Position numbers and translations under genes: made by a program. Below the pieces are notes generated by a model that was given only the letters and a program-made list of their open reading frames with translations, made no database searches and was not told the origin of the DNA. This document shows, piece after piece, positions 47,972 through 59,720 of a DNA stretch of 64,000 bases. Numbering within the stretch: position 1 is the stretch's first letter; every line of letters starts with the position of its first letter. The DNA is from Collybia mongolica (lineage: Eukaryota > Basidiomycota > Agaricomycetes > Agaricales > Clitocybaceae). The stretch covers positions 2,232,001-2,296,000 of the forward strand of contig JAAXNY010000010.1 in NCBI GenBank assembly GCA_013420905.1, in the 5' to 3' direction.

Positions 47972-49882
47972 ATGTCCAATCTGAATATACGCTATGAATG
48001 TTTGGATGCTTGTGATGATTTTCATGCACAAATGAAAAAAGGTGGTGTAACTTTCCCAAATTGGGCAGAGGAGGGTGATAGTTTTTTTGCTAATCTTGAC
48101 CAACAAGATGATGATGTCTCAGATGAATCAGCATTTGTCTATGACCCTGATTTGATAAGAACAGCCAGTGACAATGACAATATTGGACAAAGGGAATTTA
48201 AGAGACAGAGTAACCTCCAGGAAATGACTGATGTTATGACAAATACTGGGTGGACTGAGCCCAATGAACATTTGCTTCTACCCAACATTGACTTGGATTC
48301 TATAATTCCATCACTTAACCTGTCATCAAACCAGTGGAAAAATATTATTTCAGATAAAAGAGCTGATATTTTGGACAAAAGAGCTCAGCATCTACCCCCT
48401 GGTGCTGGTATTGATAATAAATCAAAAATTTATTCTAATCCAAATGTTGTTGAAATTATTGACAAGTCCTATTTAGAAAGCAGATGTAAAAATCTTACAT
48501 GGTCAAAAAAAATAAATGATATTGTGACTAAGTATAACCTGAATACTGATCAAAACCGTGCTTTTTTAATTGTTGCAAATCATGCTGCAACTGAAAGCTC
48601 TGATCAACTGAAAATGTATATTGGAGGCATGGGAGGAACTGGGAAATCACAGGTGTTAAGGGCACTTATGGAATACTTTGAACAAAGGAATGAATCACAT
48701 AGATTTGTTGTAGTTGCCCCTACTGGTTCAGCAGCATCACTTTTAGGGGGATCAACATATCACTGGATGTTTGGAATCAATGATAATGATATTTCTAAGA
48801 CACAGTTGGCCCAGGTAAAGTCAAGGCTTATAGGAGTGGATTATGTCTTTTTTGATGAAGTATCTATGCTTTCTTGCCGTGATATGTATAGAATTTGTGC
48901 AAGACTTGCCCAGGTATTGGGTTATCCAGAAGTACCCTTTGGAGGTTTAAACATGATTTTTGCAGGTGATTTTGCACAGTTACCTCCTGTAATTGGTGGT
49001 GAACATGCATCACTTTACAGCCGCACAGTTGGTAGTAAAAGTACAACTCTAAGTGATCAGGAAGCTACAATTGGAAAGGCCATATGGCATCAAATAACCA
49101 CAGTTGTGATTTTGCGTACTAATATGAGACAAATCCATCAAACTTCTGAAGACACCAAGTTCCGCCATGCTTTGGAAAATATGAGATATAAAGCTTGCAC
49201 AGCTGAAGATATTGCTTTTCTCAAAACAAGAATTTCCAGTTCTTTACCTGGACAACCATCAGTAACTGATAAGAATTTCAGACATGTTTCTATAATTACT
49301 CGGTTCAATGTACACAAAGATGCCATAAATATTATTGGATCAAATAGATTTGCTTTAGAAACAAACCAATCTCTCACTCATTTTTACTCAGAGGATACAA
49401 TTTCAACCAAAAATGAAAGTCAAGATCAGTCAACAAAAACAAGAAGTAGAAAAAAAGCAACCCAGAAAAATGGAATTCCAGACAATATACAAAAATGGCT
49501 ATGGTCTCAACCAGCCTGTGCAAATTCCAAGCTTGTACCAGGAAGGCTTTCACTATGTATTGGTTTACCCATTATTATTCGTCATAATTCAGCAACTGAG
49601 CTATGCATTACAAATGGGCAAGAAGGTTTTGTTTATTCATGGGATGCAACTATAGGATCTAAAGGTCAAAAATTGCTGGAAACATTATTTGTAAAACTTA
49701 AAAATCCACCTCAAACTGTCCAAATTGAAGGATTGCCTGAAAATGTTGTACCCCTTGTACGCACAACTGTGTCTACTAGCTGTTCTCTGCCAAATGACCA
49801 AACAATTTTTATCAATCGCTCTCAAGTTGAGGTTCTGCCAAATTATGGAATGACTGATTATGCATCACAAGGAAAAACATGA
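47972..49882 (+). pseudogene. Helitron PIF1-type helicase region with premature TGA
   Basis: 636 codons are open in the same frame as the preceding Rep segment. SF1B helicase motifs: Walker A GGMGGTGKS (48623-48649), VVVAPTGSAASLLGG (Ia), YVFFDEVSML (II), NMIFAGDFAQLPPV (III), and MTDYASQGKT (V). The TGA at 49880-49882 falls directly after QGKT. The frame continues with PKNVVDLHNLSSHQAYYTAL and SRSATAEG (motif VI), so an Arg codon CGA has probably become TGA. The helicase would have unwound DNA during rolling-circle transposition; this copy cannot make a full protein. Confidence 0.88.
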
Positions 49883-51139
49883 CCAAAAAATGTTGTAGAC
49901 CTTCACAATCTGAGTAGTCATCAGGCTTATTATACAGCTTTGTCTCGTAGTGCTACTGCAGAGGGGACTCTTATTTTGCAAGGATTTGATGCAAAAAAAA
50001 TAGTTGGAAAAGCATCTGGTGCATTACGACAGGAATTTCGTGAATTGGAACTATTAGATACTATTACTCTCCTCCGATTTACTGGAAAACTTCCCAAAGG
50101 AATGCATGATGCATGTTTTAGAAATACTTTAATTGACTCATTCCGCAAATGTAAAGGCCCTATGTTTATGCCTCCTTTCATTCATCCTTCTGCCCAATGG
50201 CATGAAAATGACCCTTTTCTTGACTGGGTTGTTCAAGATATTCCATGGAAAATTGTTGATAAATACACAAAAAATACACAACTTATTGGCAAAAATCCCT
50301 TTGTTCCAGTCCAGCCAAGTAATACTCATAGTCAACAATTATATGCAGGGCCTGCAGGGACACAATGGTTGCAGAATAGTTGTGCCTATGATACAGTAAT
50401 TGTTATTCTTCATGATATCTGGCTTGATAATAACAATACTGCAGGTTTCACTATACTAAATCCTACATTTTTGGGACCTCTAGCTCTTGGATTCATGAGG
50501 AAGAAAAATCACCCAGCTCTTCGTCTTGATACAATCAGAGATGAATTCCGAACATCTCTTTACCAATACAATCCTACTTTGTTTCCCTGGGCACAATACA
50601 CTAGTGTCCATAGTGTCCTTGATGTTCTTTTACAATCATCACACCCTATTGCATTATCTTCTCTGAAGTGTCCAGCAAGGCATCAAGTAGTCCGTTTGGA
50701 AACTTCAAGATCAATTTGCCAGTTGATATTACTGGATAATTTGGGTGGAGACTTACAGAACTATATTGACAGAGATCTGGAGACAGGAGCAGGTAGTACC
50801 TGTAGAACCTGCAATAGTAATCTAACAAGGATGATATATTTTATAAGTTCTCCACTACTTTTATCATTTGATGTGTCAAGAGTTAGACCTGACTTAAGTC
50901 ACCAGCTTGAAATACCAATAAGAAGAAGAATTTCCCAAATTTACAAGTTGCGGGGTATAATATACTTTTCTAATGAACATTTTACTTGCAGGGTCATTCA
51001 AGCAGATGGCACAGTATGGTTTCATGATGGTATTACAACAGGGCCATTACTTGTACATGATGGGTGTCTTACAGACACTATTGATCTGTCATCTTGCAGG
51101 TCAAAGTATGCTGTTTCTGCAATTTATGTACGTGCCTGA
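49883..51139 (+). pseudogene. Helitron helicase C-terminus and cysteine-protease-like module
   Basis: 418 codons follow the TGA in the same frame. The first about 60 complete the helicase. The rest carries a Cys box QNSCAYDTVIVILHDIW (Cys codon 50381-50383), a Zn-like pair STCRTCNSN, the strand LLLSFDVSRV and a His box FSNEHFTCRVIQADGTVWFH (His codon 50978-50980) followed by DG. Cys-then-His with an aromatic/Asp-Gly tail is the layout of USP/OTU-type papain-fold peptidases found fused to some Helitron helicases. The assignment to a peptidase family is by motif order only. Confidence 0.7.
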
Positions 51140-53170
51140 ATATTGCATTTATCATTTTCATCATAGAACTCGGACCGGCCATGCATAGCAATGGCTATAC
51201 CACTTAATGATATATACGGTACAAGGATGGATCATATCAAATATTGGATCACGCATAGTTGCAAATTCGATATTCTGTCAAGCCTGTATTGTCCATCCGC
51301 ACTGCGTAGTTCCTCAAAGAGATCACTCTGGTAATACCACCGCCACCACCACTACAGTTTAAGATTCAAGTGTAACCATCTAAACACCGATGTCATTCTA
51401 CATGATCGTTTTGACGTTGCAGAGATGTTCATTCGATGCTTCGGTGGCACATGCACGTCAAGGCTTGCAACCCAAAGACCTAAACTACAAGTAGAATCAA
51501 CAAGAGAATCAATGCATCAGTAGATCACAAGCTACGTGTCAGTTTGACATGCAGAAGAGCTCCTGCCCTTGGTTCACATATCGCCATTCTCATGCTAGGC
51601 GTGAGCCACGCCAAAGCCTCATGGAGCCCTCAGGGTATTATGGATGCAAATCTAGGGTCTCCACATCTAGGGTCTCCACAACAGTTCGTTGAAGCCTATC
51701 TAGATTTTGGTATATTATTGACATAGCTTTTCCGGTTGACCATTACAATCGTGGTCTCTGGTAATAATGCACCATGTCAATGGTGCGCGGCCAATATTCT
51801 CTCATAGGGGCTTCAGACACTACACCTCTTCTCATACAATGGCGAACATTCACCACTGCAGTGACTACAGTGTACCAACTCAGATCCACCACGTCTGTAT
51901 GCGACATGCTGGGCGCTATGGTGCGGATGACTCGGATATCTTCTAGACTTGTTTCGTGTTGACAAGAATCAGGTGGTATCCCTGGGTTGGACCATTGCAT
52001 ATCAAATCGCCCCAATCAGAGCTCTGACACGACAGAGACATTTTGGACGGAATCTCGAGTCATATTAGGACGACGCCATAAACAAAAACCTGCCGGGCTC
52101 TCACTGATCATCAGATGCATGGCTTCCTTAGGGTCTTGGGTTCAGGCATGGACTCCCGCCTTCGCTACACCGCGCTCAATCCCTCATAACAAGGAAACAC
52201 CTAATATGGATCCTGATATGACAACACCAAATTCAATCAAAATCGATTGCACTTGCAAATATTTTAAACCTACCTATTGTGATATTCACTCTCAATCTGT
52301 CCAGGGTACACGCTTGCCCCTGTTGCTCTCAAGGCCACATAAAAACAGCATATAACGTTACCACTTGGCTTCGACGCCGCTTGATATGTACGATGACATC
52401 ACCAATATTGACTGTTTTGGTCAAGCAATGTAAGTATTTACGTTGAATGTAACAGCTGACCTCTCTATGAGGACGCCTATAGTCTAGGGTAAACAACCAA
52501 GTTGCATTGCGACATGATTTTGACACGAGGTGAACATTGTCTCCGCCGCATTAAGCTACCTTAGAGTCAACCGGAGCCAATTACTACGAGTCTTTTGCGT
52601 TGCTTGGCTTTGACTATTCTATGGCCTTGCATATGCAGGGGAGCGCAAATCCCAGATACGCTGACAAAAATCACTCCACTCGTCACAGCATTCAAGGGCG
52701 TGTATGATCGACATTAGTTTCAGGGAAAGACCAAGTATGTATAGCTAAAGACACAGTCTGTAAACAGTAGCTTCAAGCCTCTTAACTGATTATCATCGAC
52801 TAGGGTTTGGGGAAGGGAAGCGTCACCAGATAGGGGCGCAGTTCCTCACTACAGCCTGCTTTGGACGCTCAATTGACTCCATGCTCGTGGTCTTATGTGT
52901 TTTCCCACATAGCCTTCTGACTGGATAAAAGGGCTCAAATGCCTCCTGACCCATACAGCCCACCCTCCCCATTGAAGCACACACTAGTGAACACTTTTCT
53001 CCGCCTAAGGTACTCTCTATCTAACAGGAAATTAGTTTCTGGTCAGAGCCTTAAATACATTTCTTGCGAACGCAAACCCCCATCCTATCGTCAACTCCTA
53101 GTGAAGTAAAATGTACGCTGCGCCCAAACATCATTCCCCTATGTACCACCATCCTGACAGACTATTTAGA
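51140..53170. other. 2-kb gene-free region right of the Helitron
   Basis: No gene could be assembled; the longest frames are 122 codons (51987-52355, plus) and 90 (51743-52015, minus), unrecognised. A direct repeat of ATCTAGGGTCTCCAC occurs twice in tandem near 51650-51680. The last 200 bp probably contain the promoter of the Cys-rich peptide gene. Confidence 0.4.
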
Positions 53171-53452
53171 ATGTTGTTGAAGTGGCTCTCTTTTACGCTC
53201 GCCGCCGTCGCCACCGTCAATGCAGTAGCACTGGATAATCCCCTGCTTGAGAAACGCGCCTGTACGAACAATGGATGCACTTGCAAACCAGGCACCACTC
53301 AGGGTCAATACTGTGGAATCTGCCCCGAGGTCGTGTCCTTGGGCTCTGGAGGGCTTTACAGCGGACTGTTTGAGTGCAACCCATCGGGCGGGTGTTGTTA
53401 TTATGGGGCGAGGAGCGAGTGCTCAGATTATGTCTGCCATAGGTGGACTTAG
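53171..53452 (+). CDS. Small secreted ten-cysteine peptide precursor, copy 2 (93 aa)
   Basis: A single exon from ATG 53171 to TAG 53450-53452. The signal peptide is MLLKWLSFTLAAVATVNAVA, then LDNPLLEKR ends in a Kex2-type Lys-Arg. The mature peptide (ACTNNGCTCKPG...) has the same ten-Cys spacing as copy 1, with only the last gap one residue longer (x4). FECN and CCYYG are conserved. An in-frame upstream ATG at 53111 would add 20 polar residues before the signal peptide and is less likely. Expected to be secreted, processed and disulphide-bonded. It lies 17 kb from copy 1, beyond the Helitron. Confidence 0.82.
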   Translation: MLLKWLSFTLAAVATVNAVALDNPLLEKRACTNNGCTCKPGTTQGQYCGICPEVVSLGSGGLYSGLFECNPSGGCCYYGARSECSDYVCHRWT

Positions 53453-54549
53453 GGCATTGCAATAGTTGGCGAGGAATAATAATTGAAATCCGTGTGATGT
53501 ATGAAATCATGTATTCTATGGACGCTTTTGACTTAGCACTCTGGTGTTTTTCGACGCTATGAATACAACAGTGTACTTTCTCAAACGTTGAGTTGTTTGA
53601 GTCTAGCATCCCCCAAATTTTCTCATCATATCCCAAAATCAGATATGCGGCGCGTCCCAAAGGAAAATGACCCGAATGTGATATTATGGTGATTCTTACG
53701 AGACCGAATTCCATATATCGCCCACTGAACTCTTCGAGTCTCACAGGTCGATGCACCATATGCATATATGACTCACAACAGAGCTCGTTGAAATCCTGAA
53801 AACAAATATAATTATTCTACTAGCGGTGTACATGTAACAACGTCCCATATTTGTGACATTGTAAGAAAAACTCATCACTGTACCAGAATCATGCATTTTA
53901 AGGGTTCTTACAAGGGGAGATTTTCTGGCTGAAAAACCCACTGGACTCTTTCTGTCCTTACACTATTTTTTCACCAACGACTGGGAGAATGGGCTGTGGT
54001 GAAGCACATCTATAAATAGTCCCAGAAAGCATACATGTCAACTCCTTCTATGCCTTCCTATTGACAGACCTACCGAACCTCTGGACAAAGCCATACTCTG
54101 CAGATGTTTGGGTCCACTCTTTGATTGGCTTCGGATGAAGGGGTGTCCGGCATCATAAAGCATGCTGGTTGCCTTTCTATGCGACGTCATTCAGGTTATG
54201 AATAGGGGGTTCTGGCCGCTTCCCCGCTTTGGAATAACATATAATCAACCCCGGGAATATCTGTACTTTTCCGACTTCAGAATGGATAATCGAGATATAT
54301 CTCATGTTGTAATTTGACGACTGTCGCCCTCCCAACCTCACCTGCAATGCAAGATTGATTGTTCCTTGCATGTTGTCCCCTCAATTTCATAAAATTGGCC
54401 GCGTATGTGCGGAGGACCCTGGTTATTCCTCTTTGGGACGATCACCAACGCCACCATCACTACCATCGCGACATCAGCAATTTCAATTTTCGCAACTCTC
54501 AGACGAAGGACATTCCCGTCTGGTAAAATACCTAGTTCAAGTAGTCTTT
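53453..54549. other. Intergenic region before the RidA-family gene
   Basis: No supported gene. A TATAAATA sequence at 54011-54018 has no gene at a suitable distance. The RidA frame stays open upstream to an ATG at 54370, which would add a 60-residue basic/Ser-rich extension. Confidence 0.4.
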
Positions 54550-54945
54550 ATGGATACCCAAGTTTTAAAACATAGAACCTCGAACCCATACGAAGAAAAA
54601 TTCGGTTATTCCCGTGCGATCCGACGAGGACCTTATATTTTCGTGTCTGGTACCACTTCAATCGATCCAACAACGGGCCAAGTCCTCCACCCAACATCGG
54701 CCTACAATCAGGCGTTGAAGATCTTCGACGAGATCACACTGGCCATCGAGGCCCTCGGCGCGAAGAAGGAAGATGTCGTCCGAATCCGGATGTTCGTCAC
54801 TGAGGATGAGGACGGTGAGGACGTAGGACGCGCTTTGAAAGAGTCATTTGGCAGTGTGGGGCCGGTTGCCACCATGATTCTCGGGGCACGATTTATTTTA
54901 CCAGAGATGAAGGTAGAGATTGAGGCAGATGCTCTTGTCTTGTAG
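54550..54945 (+). CDS. RidA/YjgF-family protein (131 aa)
   Basis: A single exon of 132 codons. Family features in order: NPYEEKFGYSRAIRRGPYIF, VSGTTSIDPTTGQVLHPTSA, QALKIFDEITLAIEALGA, EDVVRIRMFVTEDEDGEDVG and a C-terminal EIEADALVL. Length and strand order match the RidA trimer fold. RidA proteins hydrolyse reactive enamine/imine intermediates such as 2-aminoacrylate; the usual substrate-binding Arg lies in VVRIRMFV. An upstream in-frame ATG at 54370 could add a targeting-like extension (mitochondrial RidA forms exist in fungi), but the start at 54550 matches the family length. No intron, which is unusual for this window. Confidence 0.85.
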   Translation: MDTQVLKHRTSNPYEEKFGYSRAIRRGPYIFVSGTTSIDPTTGQVLHPTSAYNQALKIFDEITLAIEALGAKKEDVVRIRMFVTEDEDGEDVGRALKESFGSVGPVATMILGARFILPEMKVEIEADALVL

Positions 54946-55140
54946 TAAGTCGCTTTTCTTACGTTCATGGCACGACTGGGATGTACTCAGGCACATTCAC
55001 TTCGGCAGGGATACAGTCGTCAAGATTAAGAGCTATACAATATTAAAGAGGCTATTTGCTAATTTCTGGAACACGGAGGCTACATATAAAGGCATGATGC
55101 ACATGTAATACAACCATAATCGGATTGATGCTGATAGCAA

Positions 55141-57852
55141 TTAATGGACAACCGCACGCTCGCCTTTGGCGCGTCCACCACTGTCTCCCGCGCCTTCCTT
55201 CAACATCAGCACACAGATTCCAGCGATAGCAAAAATGACGACGCTGGTATATACTGGTACGGATCGATCCATCATTAACAATATCCCCCCCAACATTGGC
55301 GCAATCATTCCCCCTCTGAAAAAGAATCGTATCAATCGAAAATATAGATCGAAAGTGTAGAAGAGGTAATTACATCCGTGACAATGCAGAAGCGATTCCA
55401 CATGCTGTACCTCGAACTAGAGGAACGCGGTAATAATTAGTTTCCTGTACGGGACACCGTCTAAACAATGACATACTTTTTGTTCCAAAAATTTCAGGCG
55501 TCCACCTAGGAGCCACATTAAGCAAAATAAAGTTTTCATGTGACGGTTCAAACTTACCCATACAGGACTGCCCACATGGTCTGAAATGCTCATTTAGCCA
55601 CCGGATGCGCAGGCATATAGTAAGTAAACCCACTGTTGCACTTAAACTGATGCCAACTGTGCTAGCTCGAACAGCCCAGACAGACTCCACCATTACGAAC
55701 ACCATGCAAAAGAACGCCGTAACAAATGTACTTCCTGCAAGCGACCATCTTCGCCCCAGCGAAGATTCAATCAGGAAAGCACCAAGCTGAAGATGTCGAG
55801 GTCACGAATTGGGTGATTGGGCTTTAGCGAGACACTTACGATGGCTCCAGGGCATCCTCCGATTGTGAAGATCACAACATCCCATAAACTGTCTTCTAAC
55901 GTTTTCGGTGCGGCGACAAGCTCGCCAACTGCGGAACTAGTCTCTAATAGTTTGGGCAAATAGACATTAAACATTGTGTATGCTGGGGAGAAATATTAGG
56001 TGAGGGTGACGGATATCGGACGATAACGAACCGAGGGACATGGCAAACCATACCGACCACATCAACACGGTCGTCCTGACCCACTCTGGGGTCAACACCA
56101 TCAACACACGATCCCACCACGCCCACAAAGGTTTTCTCAGCCACCTCGGTAATGAATTGCAAACTTTCCTCTCATACATCGACGAAATACGACGACTTGG
56201 ACGTCGACTATGCCGTCGTGAAGACATTGAATGGCGTGGTGGACGTGGAGTCCGAGTGTTAGCTGATAATTCCTGTGGCTGGGAATCTGCCGGAGGGTCT
56301 TCTTTACCATGTGTTGTTTCATGGTCGTTGAACTGGGTAGCGACTGGTAGGTTCTCCTCTGAAGGAGTGATGTATGAATGGATATCGAGCTGAGGAGGTG
56401 AATCCTGGGTAGATTGATAATGTGGAACGAAGGCGGGTCGCCCATTGCCATTCACAGCTGTCGATGGGGGCGAAGCCTCACCATCCAGCTGCCCTGCATG
56501 GAAAATAGTAGTCGACGATAGGCGTGGCCGGTCTGTTTTCGGTATGCCGGCACGTGTGATCTGGTTATTATTGCTGTTATCTTGTACCGGCGGATCTGTG
56601 ACCGGTTTGTGATGGTCTTCTACATCTTCGAGTTCGAGAGAGAGGTCTGATCCATTAAAACGGGATATCAACTGAAGGGATTCAATAGCTTCTTGGGGAC
56701 GTCCAGCATGAACGAGATAACGAGGTGATTCGTGTAGGCGAAAGAACACGATGCGAGCGAGGAACATACTGAGTGTCTAGTCATACTCGTGAGAGCGTCT
56801 CTTGGAAACATGAGAGCGGACATACTATGAGGCCAAGAGCAATAAGGAGATATTTCCATCCTCTATTCTGGGTGTCAACGTCGCAGGGCAGAGAAGGTTG
56901 GCATGAATTTTGTGGCAGGACTTGAAGAGCAACGACAGCGGAAAGGACGGCACCAAAAGAGAAAAAGACTGAGAGGGCTGTGACAAGGTATTGCTTTGAT
57001 CGAGGCATATGTTCAAGAAGGAGCGTGCCGTCAGTGGGCATCGAACCCTGTGAGGAATGGTAAACGTCTTCTTAGTCTCGAATTGGAAAGAGCTACGTAC
57101 TCCAACGGCGCTTCCTAGAAAGAATAGCGTGATGCACAGAGTCGGAAATGAATTAGCGAATGATGCGAGGAGGCCAAACAGGGCAGTGAAGAATAGCGTG
57201 GCGTTGAAGGCAGTACTGCGTCCCATAAGATCAGAGCCTGGGACCAATCTACTCAATGAAGCAGATATATAGGTAAAGCAGGCACTCACAGGTCCCCCAG
57301 CCAATCGCTCCAAACATCATGCCTGCAAACATGGATGATGATACACTGCCGATATAACTGTCGGGCACTGGCCAACGAGTGAGAACACTTGGTAATGAGA
57401 CCATCTGAGACGTGTTTTACCAGAATAGTGTTGTTGGACGCGAGGTAATATGATAGCTATTGCTTGAATCCACATCTAAGCGTTGGGTCAAGAAAGAAAA
57501 GTATGGAGGTATGCAAACGTACATTATCGGCGAGCCATCCTTCAAAACGGTTTAGTTTCTCGCATATGCTGAGGCTCCATGCTCACCAAATCCGCACAAT
57601 GACAACAACGTCCATTGATAGCTCCCCATTCCAATACGGTCTATTGTTCTATCGAGCTGTACTCGCCGTCGGAAACGTTTGAGAGGACGTTAGAAGAGCT
57701 CTTACTGGCGTCCCCCCATCTTTCAAGACATCGTCATTGTCAAGCAGATTTTGCTGCTGCTCCACATCATCCCCATCGTCTTCTGGAAAATAGCTAGAGG
57801 CCATTCGTGAATCTGACCAGAAACCAGAAGCACGAGGAGTAACGGCGACCAT
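55141..57852 (-). CDS. MFS transporter, SV2/sugar-porter-like, with long central loop (678 aa)
   Basis: Fourteen exons on the minus strand join into 679 codons, from ATG 57852 to TAA 55143-55141. Signatures: TIDRIGMGSYQWTLLSLCGF at helix 1, CSDLMGRSTAFN after helix 2, GGSMPTDGTLLLEHMPR, HESPRYLVHAGRPQEAIESL after helix 6, and LGRRWSLAGS after helix 8. This is the SV2/SVOP-type branch of the major facilitator superfamily. Between helices 6 and 7 is a hydrophilic loop of about 200 residues (Pro/Ser-rich, with SRRHSRRPSRRISS) that could bind regulators or be phosphorylated. Substrate unknown. Small exons of 17, 23 and 29 nt occur. Confidence 0.85.
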
Positions 57853-58198
57853 TGCATCTGTAAGCAACCCTTTTATATGGTAATAAACGGCGAGTCAATT
57901 GCGCAATTTACGGAGATGTGTTCGGGTAACTTTCGTTTAAAACCCCGATTAGGAAATTTGGGGGCGTTTTGTGGGGTCCTGCGTAACCACCGAGTTCGGC
58001 CCGATAGCCAAGGGATTTTTACATAACACTCCATTGCCTGGTGCTTTAGCAGTATATACAAGAACAAGAATGTAGATACAGTAGTACAGCTCAAATATAA
58101 AGACAATTGACAAAGAGCACCTACAGAAGGATCAAAGTTAGCGGCACGAGCGGAACGGTTGGCGCTTGGAATATTACGATCAACCCGCAATAGAAATT
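57853..58198. other. Short intergenic region between two minus-strand genes
   Basis: Contains the presumed promoter of the MFS gene and the 3' end of the nuclear-type protein gene. I see no coding in it. Confidence 0.4.
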
Positions 58199-59361
58199 TC
58201 AATATGCTTCGTCGCCACTCAAGTCCTCAACGACGCGTTTGCGGCCTTTCTTTGCTGGTGACTTCGTGATACCAGTAGATTTAATTCCTGAAAAAAATGG
58301 GCGTTAAACCTGCCACATCGAATATTCAAGTGAGAGGGGGCATACCGTCACCTCTCAGGGGCGCTAATCCGCAAACTTTTCTCAACTTGATCGGGCATAT
58401 GCCAGATCTCTTACAATTGATTTCCAATTCGAGTTTTCCTAGTTTGGAATAACCATCCGGCGCACCCGCTACCTGGGCGATGTTGAAATTTATCCCCACA
58501 GACGCCAAGATCAACATCGCTGTTTCTCGGAGGCCAATACTAGCGCCCAGTTCGCCTGATTTCTTGGTGCCAAAAAGTGCGTCATGAGCCGCTCGAAGTC
58601 CAGGCTTAGCGATACTACACATGCCATTTTCCTCCGAGCGACTCCCAAGGTAAAATGAACCAAATGGCTTCCACCCATCTTTCCGATGTTGGCGGCTCAC
58701 CGCGACATCGTCGACGAAGTCCTGGAGGCAGGGCTCGGGCGCATCGCTGTTAATGCGATATCCAAGGCTATAGATCCATTCATTATCCAGGTAACTTGAG
58801 TATCTCTCACGATAATGGTAGTCAAAATGGACGTCCACAGAAGAAGGGGAGTTTGGAGAGTGAATGCGCGTAATGATGATTACATCGCGTACCTATAGGC
58901 GTGTTGTACAGGTCAAAGAGTTTTCAACGACGATATAGGTAGATAGCTTACCGTCCAGTTTCCGTTTACTTCAAGTTTACACTGGGTCACGTTGGTCCCC
59001 TTCAAAATGATATCTCCCCATTTCTTAACTGTGGGAATCCTACAAACGCATTCCATCGCGCCACTAACCGTCTCATCGACGTACATCTCATTTTCGGAGT
59101 TTCGGACCTCCTGTGATATAAGGTCAGTTTGCTCGCGATTGATAATGTAGGAAGTCCAATGAGGTGAATCAACAGGTTCATGAAGCTTGAACCTTTTAGA
59201 AACTTCTTCCTTCGGTGTAGCGGCTTTGGAGCGCTATAGATCTGTTATATTAATTCGTTGGTTTCATAACTTGAAGTGAGTGGCTCACCTTCGGCTAACA
59301 AGCATGACGCAAAGGTCAAAAGCATGCGGTACAAGATTCACAGAAGACTACTCACAGGCAT
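58199..59361 (-). CDS. Unknown basic nuclear-type protein (309 aa)
   Basis: Five exons (59361-59356, 59294-59289, 59233-58952, 58892-58346, 58287-58199) give 310 codons. The first two exons are 6 nt each and spell MPPK, leading into RSKAATPKEEVSKRFK. The central region (HWTSYIINREQTDLISQEVR; VSGAMECVCRIPTVKKWGDI; EWIYSLGYRINSDAPEP) looks like a compact beta-rich domain, followed by GLRETAMLILASVGINFNIA. The C-terminus has a bipartite nuclear-localisation-like cluster KSPAKKGRKR and an acidic end. No family recognised. Continuity of phase across all four introns supports the model; the 6-nt exon is the least certain part. Confidence 0.6.
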
Positions 59362-59720
59362 ATCTGCGACAGGTTATGTGGAGTTGAAACGCGCTCAGAC
59401 GACGGTATAATCATTGAAAGAAATCTGAGGGTATATATGTAGGCGAGGACAAAGGGAAAAATGTGAAGGTCATATCCGGGCATCAAGGGCCACGAGGGTA
59501 GTCGCAAGCAGGAAAGAAGGGACCCACTGCCATCCAGAGGACGGAGAGAGACTCCGCTTCACAATGCAAGGAAACACGGGAGAAATCACCCGAGATATGG
59601 ACAAAGGCTAATTCGGCGTCACATATTGTGACAGGGATACGACGACACGTTCTTTCATGATAGAGGTGTGATAAAATCCCAATTGCGTGTTCGAATAGAA
59701 AGGCCAAAAGTATTCACCGG
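59362..59720. other. Spacer between nuclear-type protein gene and pseudokinase
   Basis: About 360 bp with no recognised gene; likely the promoter of the 58.2-59.4 kb gene. Confidence 0.35.

Larger units (their letters stand above)
43391..51139 (+). mobile_element. Degenerate autonomous Helitron (RepHel with C-terminal protease)
   Basis: One long plus-strand coding unit, markedly AT-rich against its surroundings, encodes in order an N-terminal region, a DUF6570-like Zn domain, the Helitron HUH Rep domain, a PIF1-type helicase and a cysteine-protease-like module. That domain order marks the autonomous rolling-circle Helitrons of Agaricomycetes. Three lesions inactivate it: a frameshift at the T4 run 47047-47050, TGA 47921-47923 and TGA 49880-49882. 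The limits given are coding limits. Host-like sequence resumes within about 40 bp after the last stop. No 5' TC or 3' hairpin-CTRR end could be recognised, so the copy may be truncated. Confidence 0.85.

Noticed and set aside
53741..53941. Minus-strand hydrophobic frame of 66 codons
   Set aside because: Too short and isolated; no neighbouring exons keep the frame.
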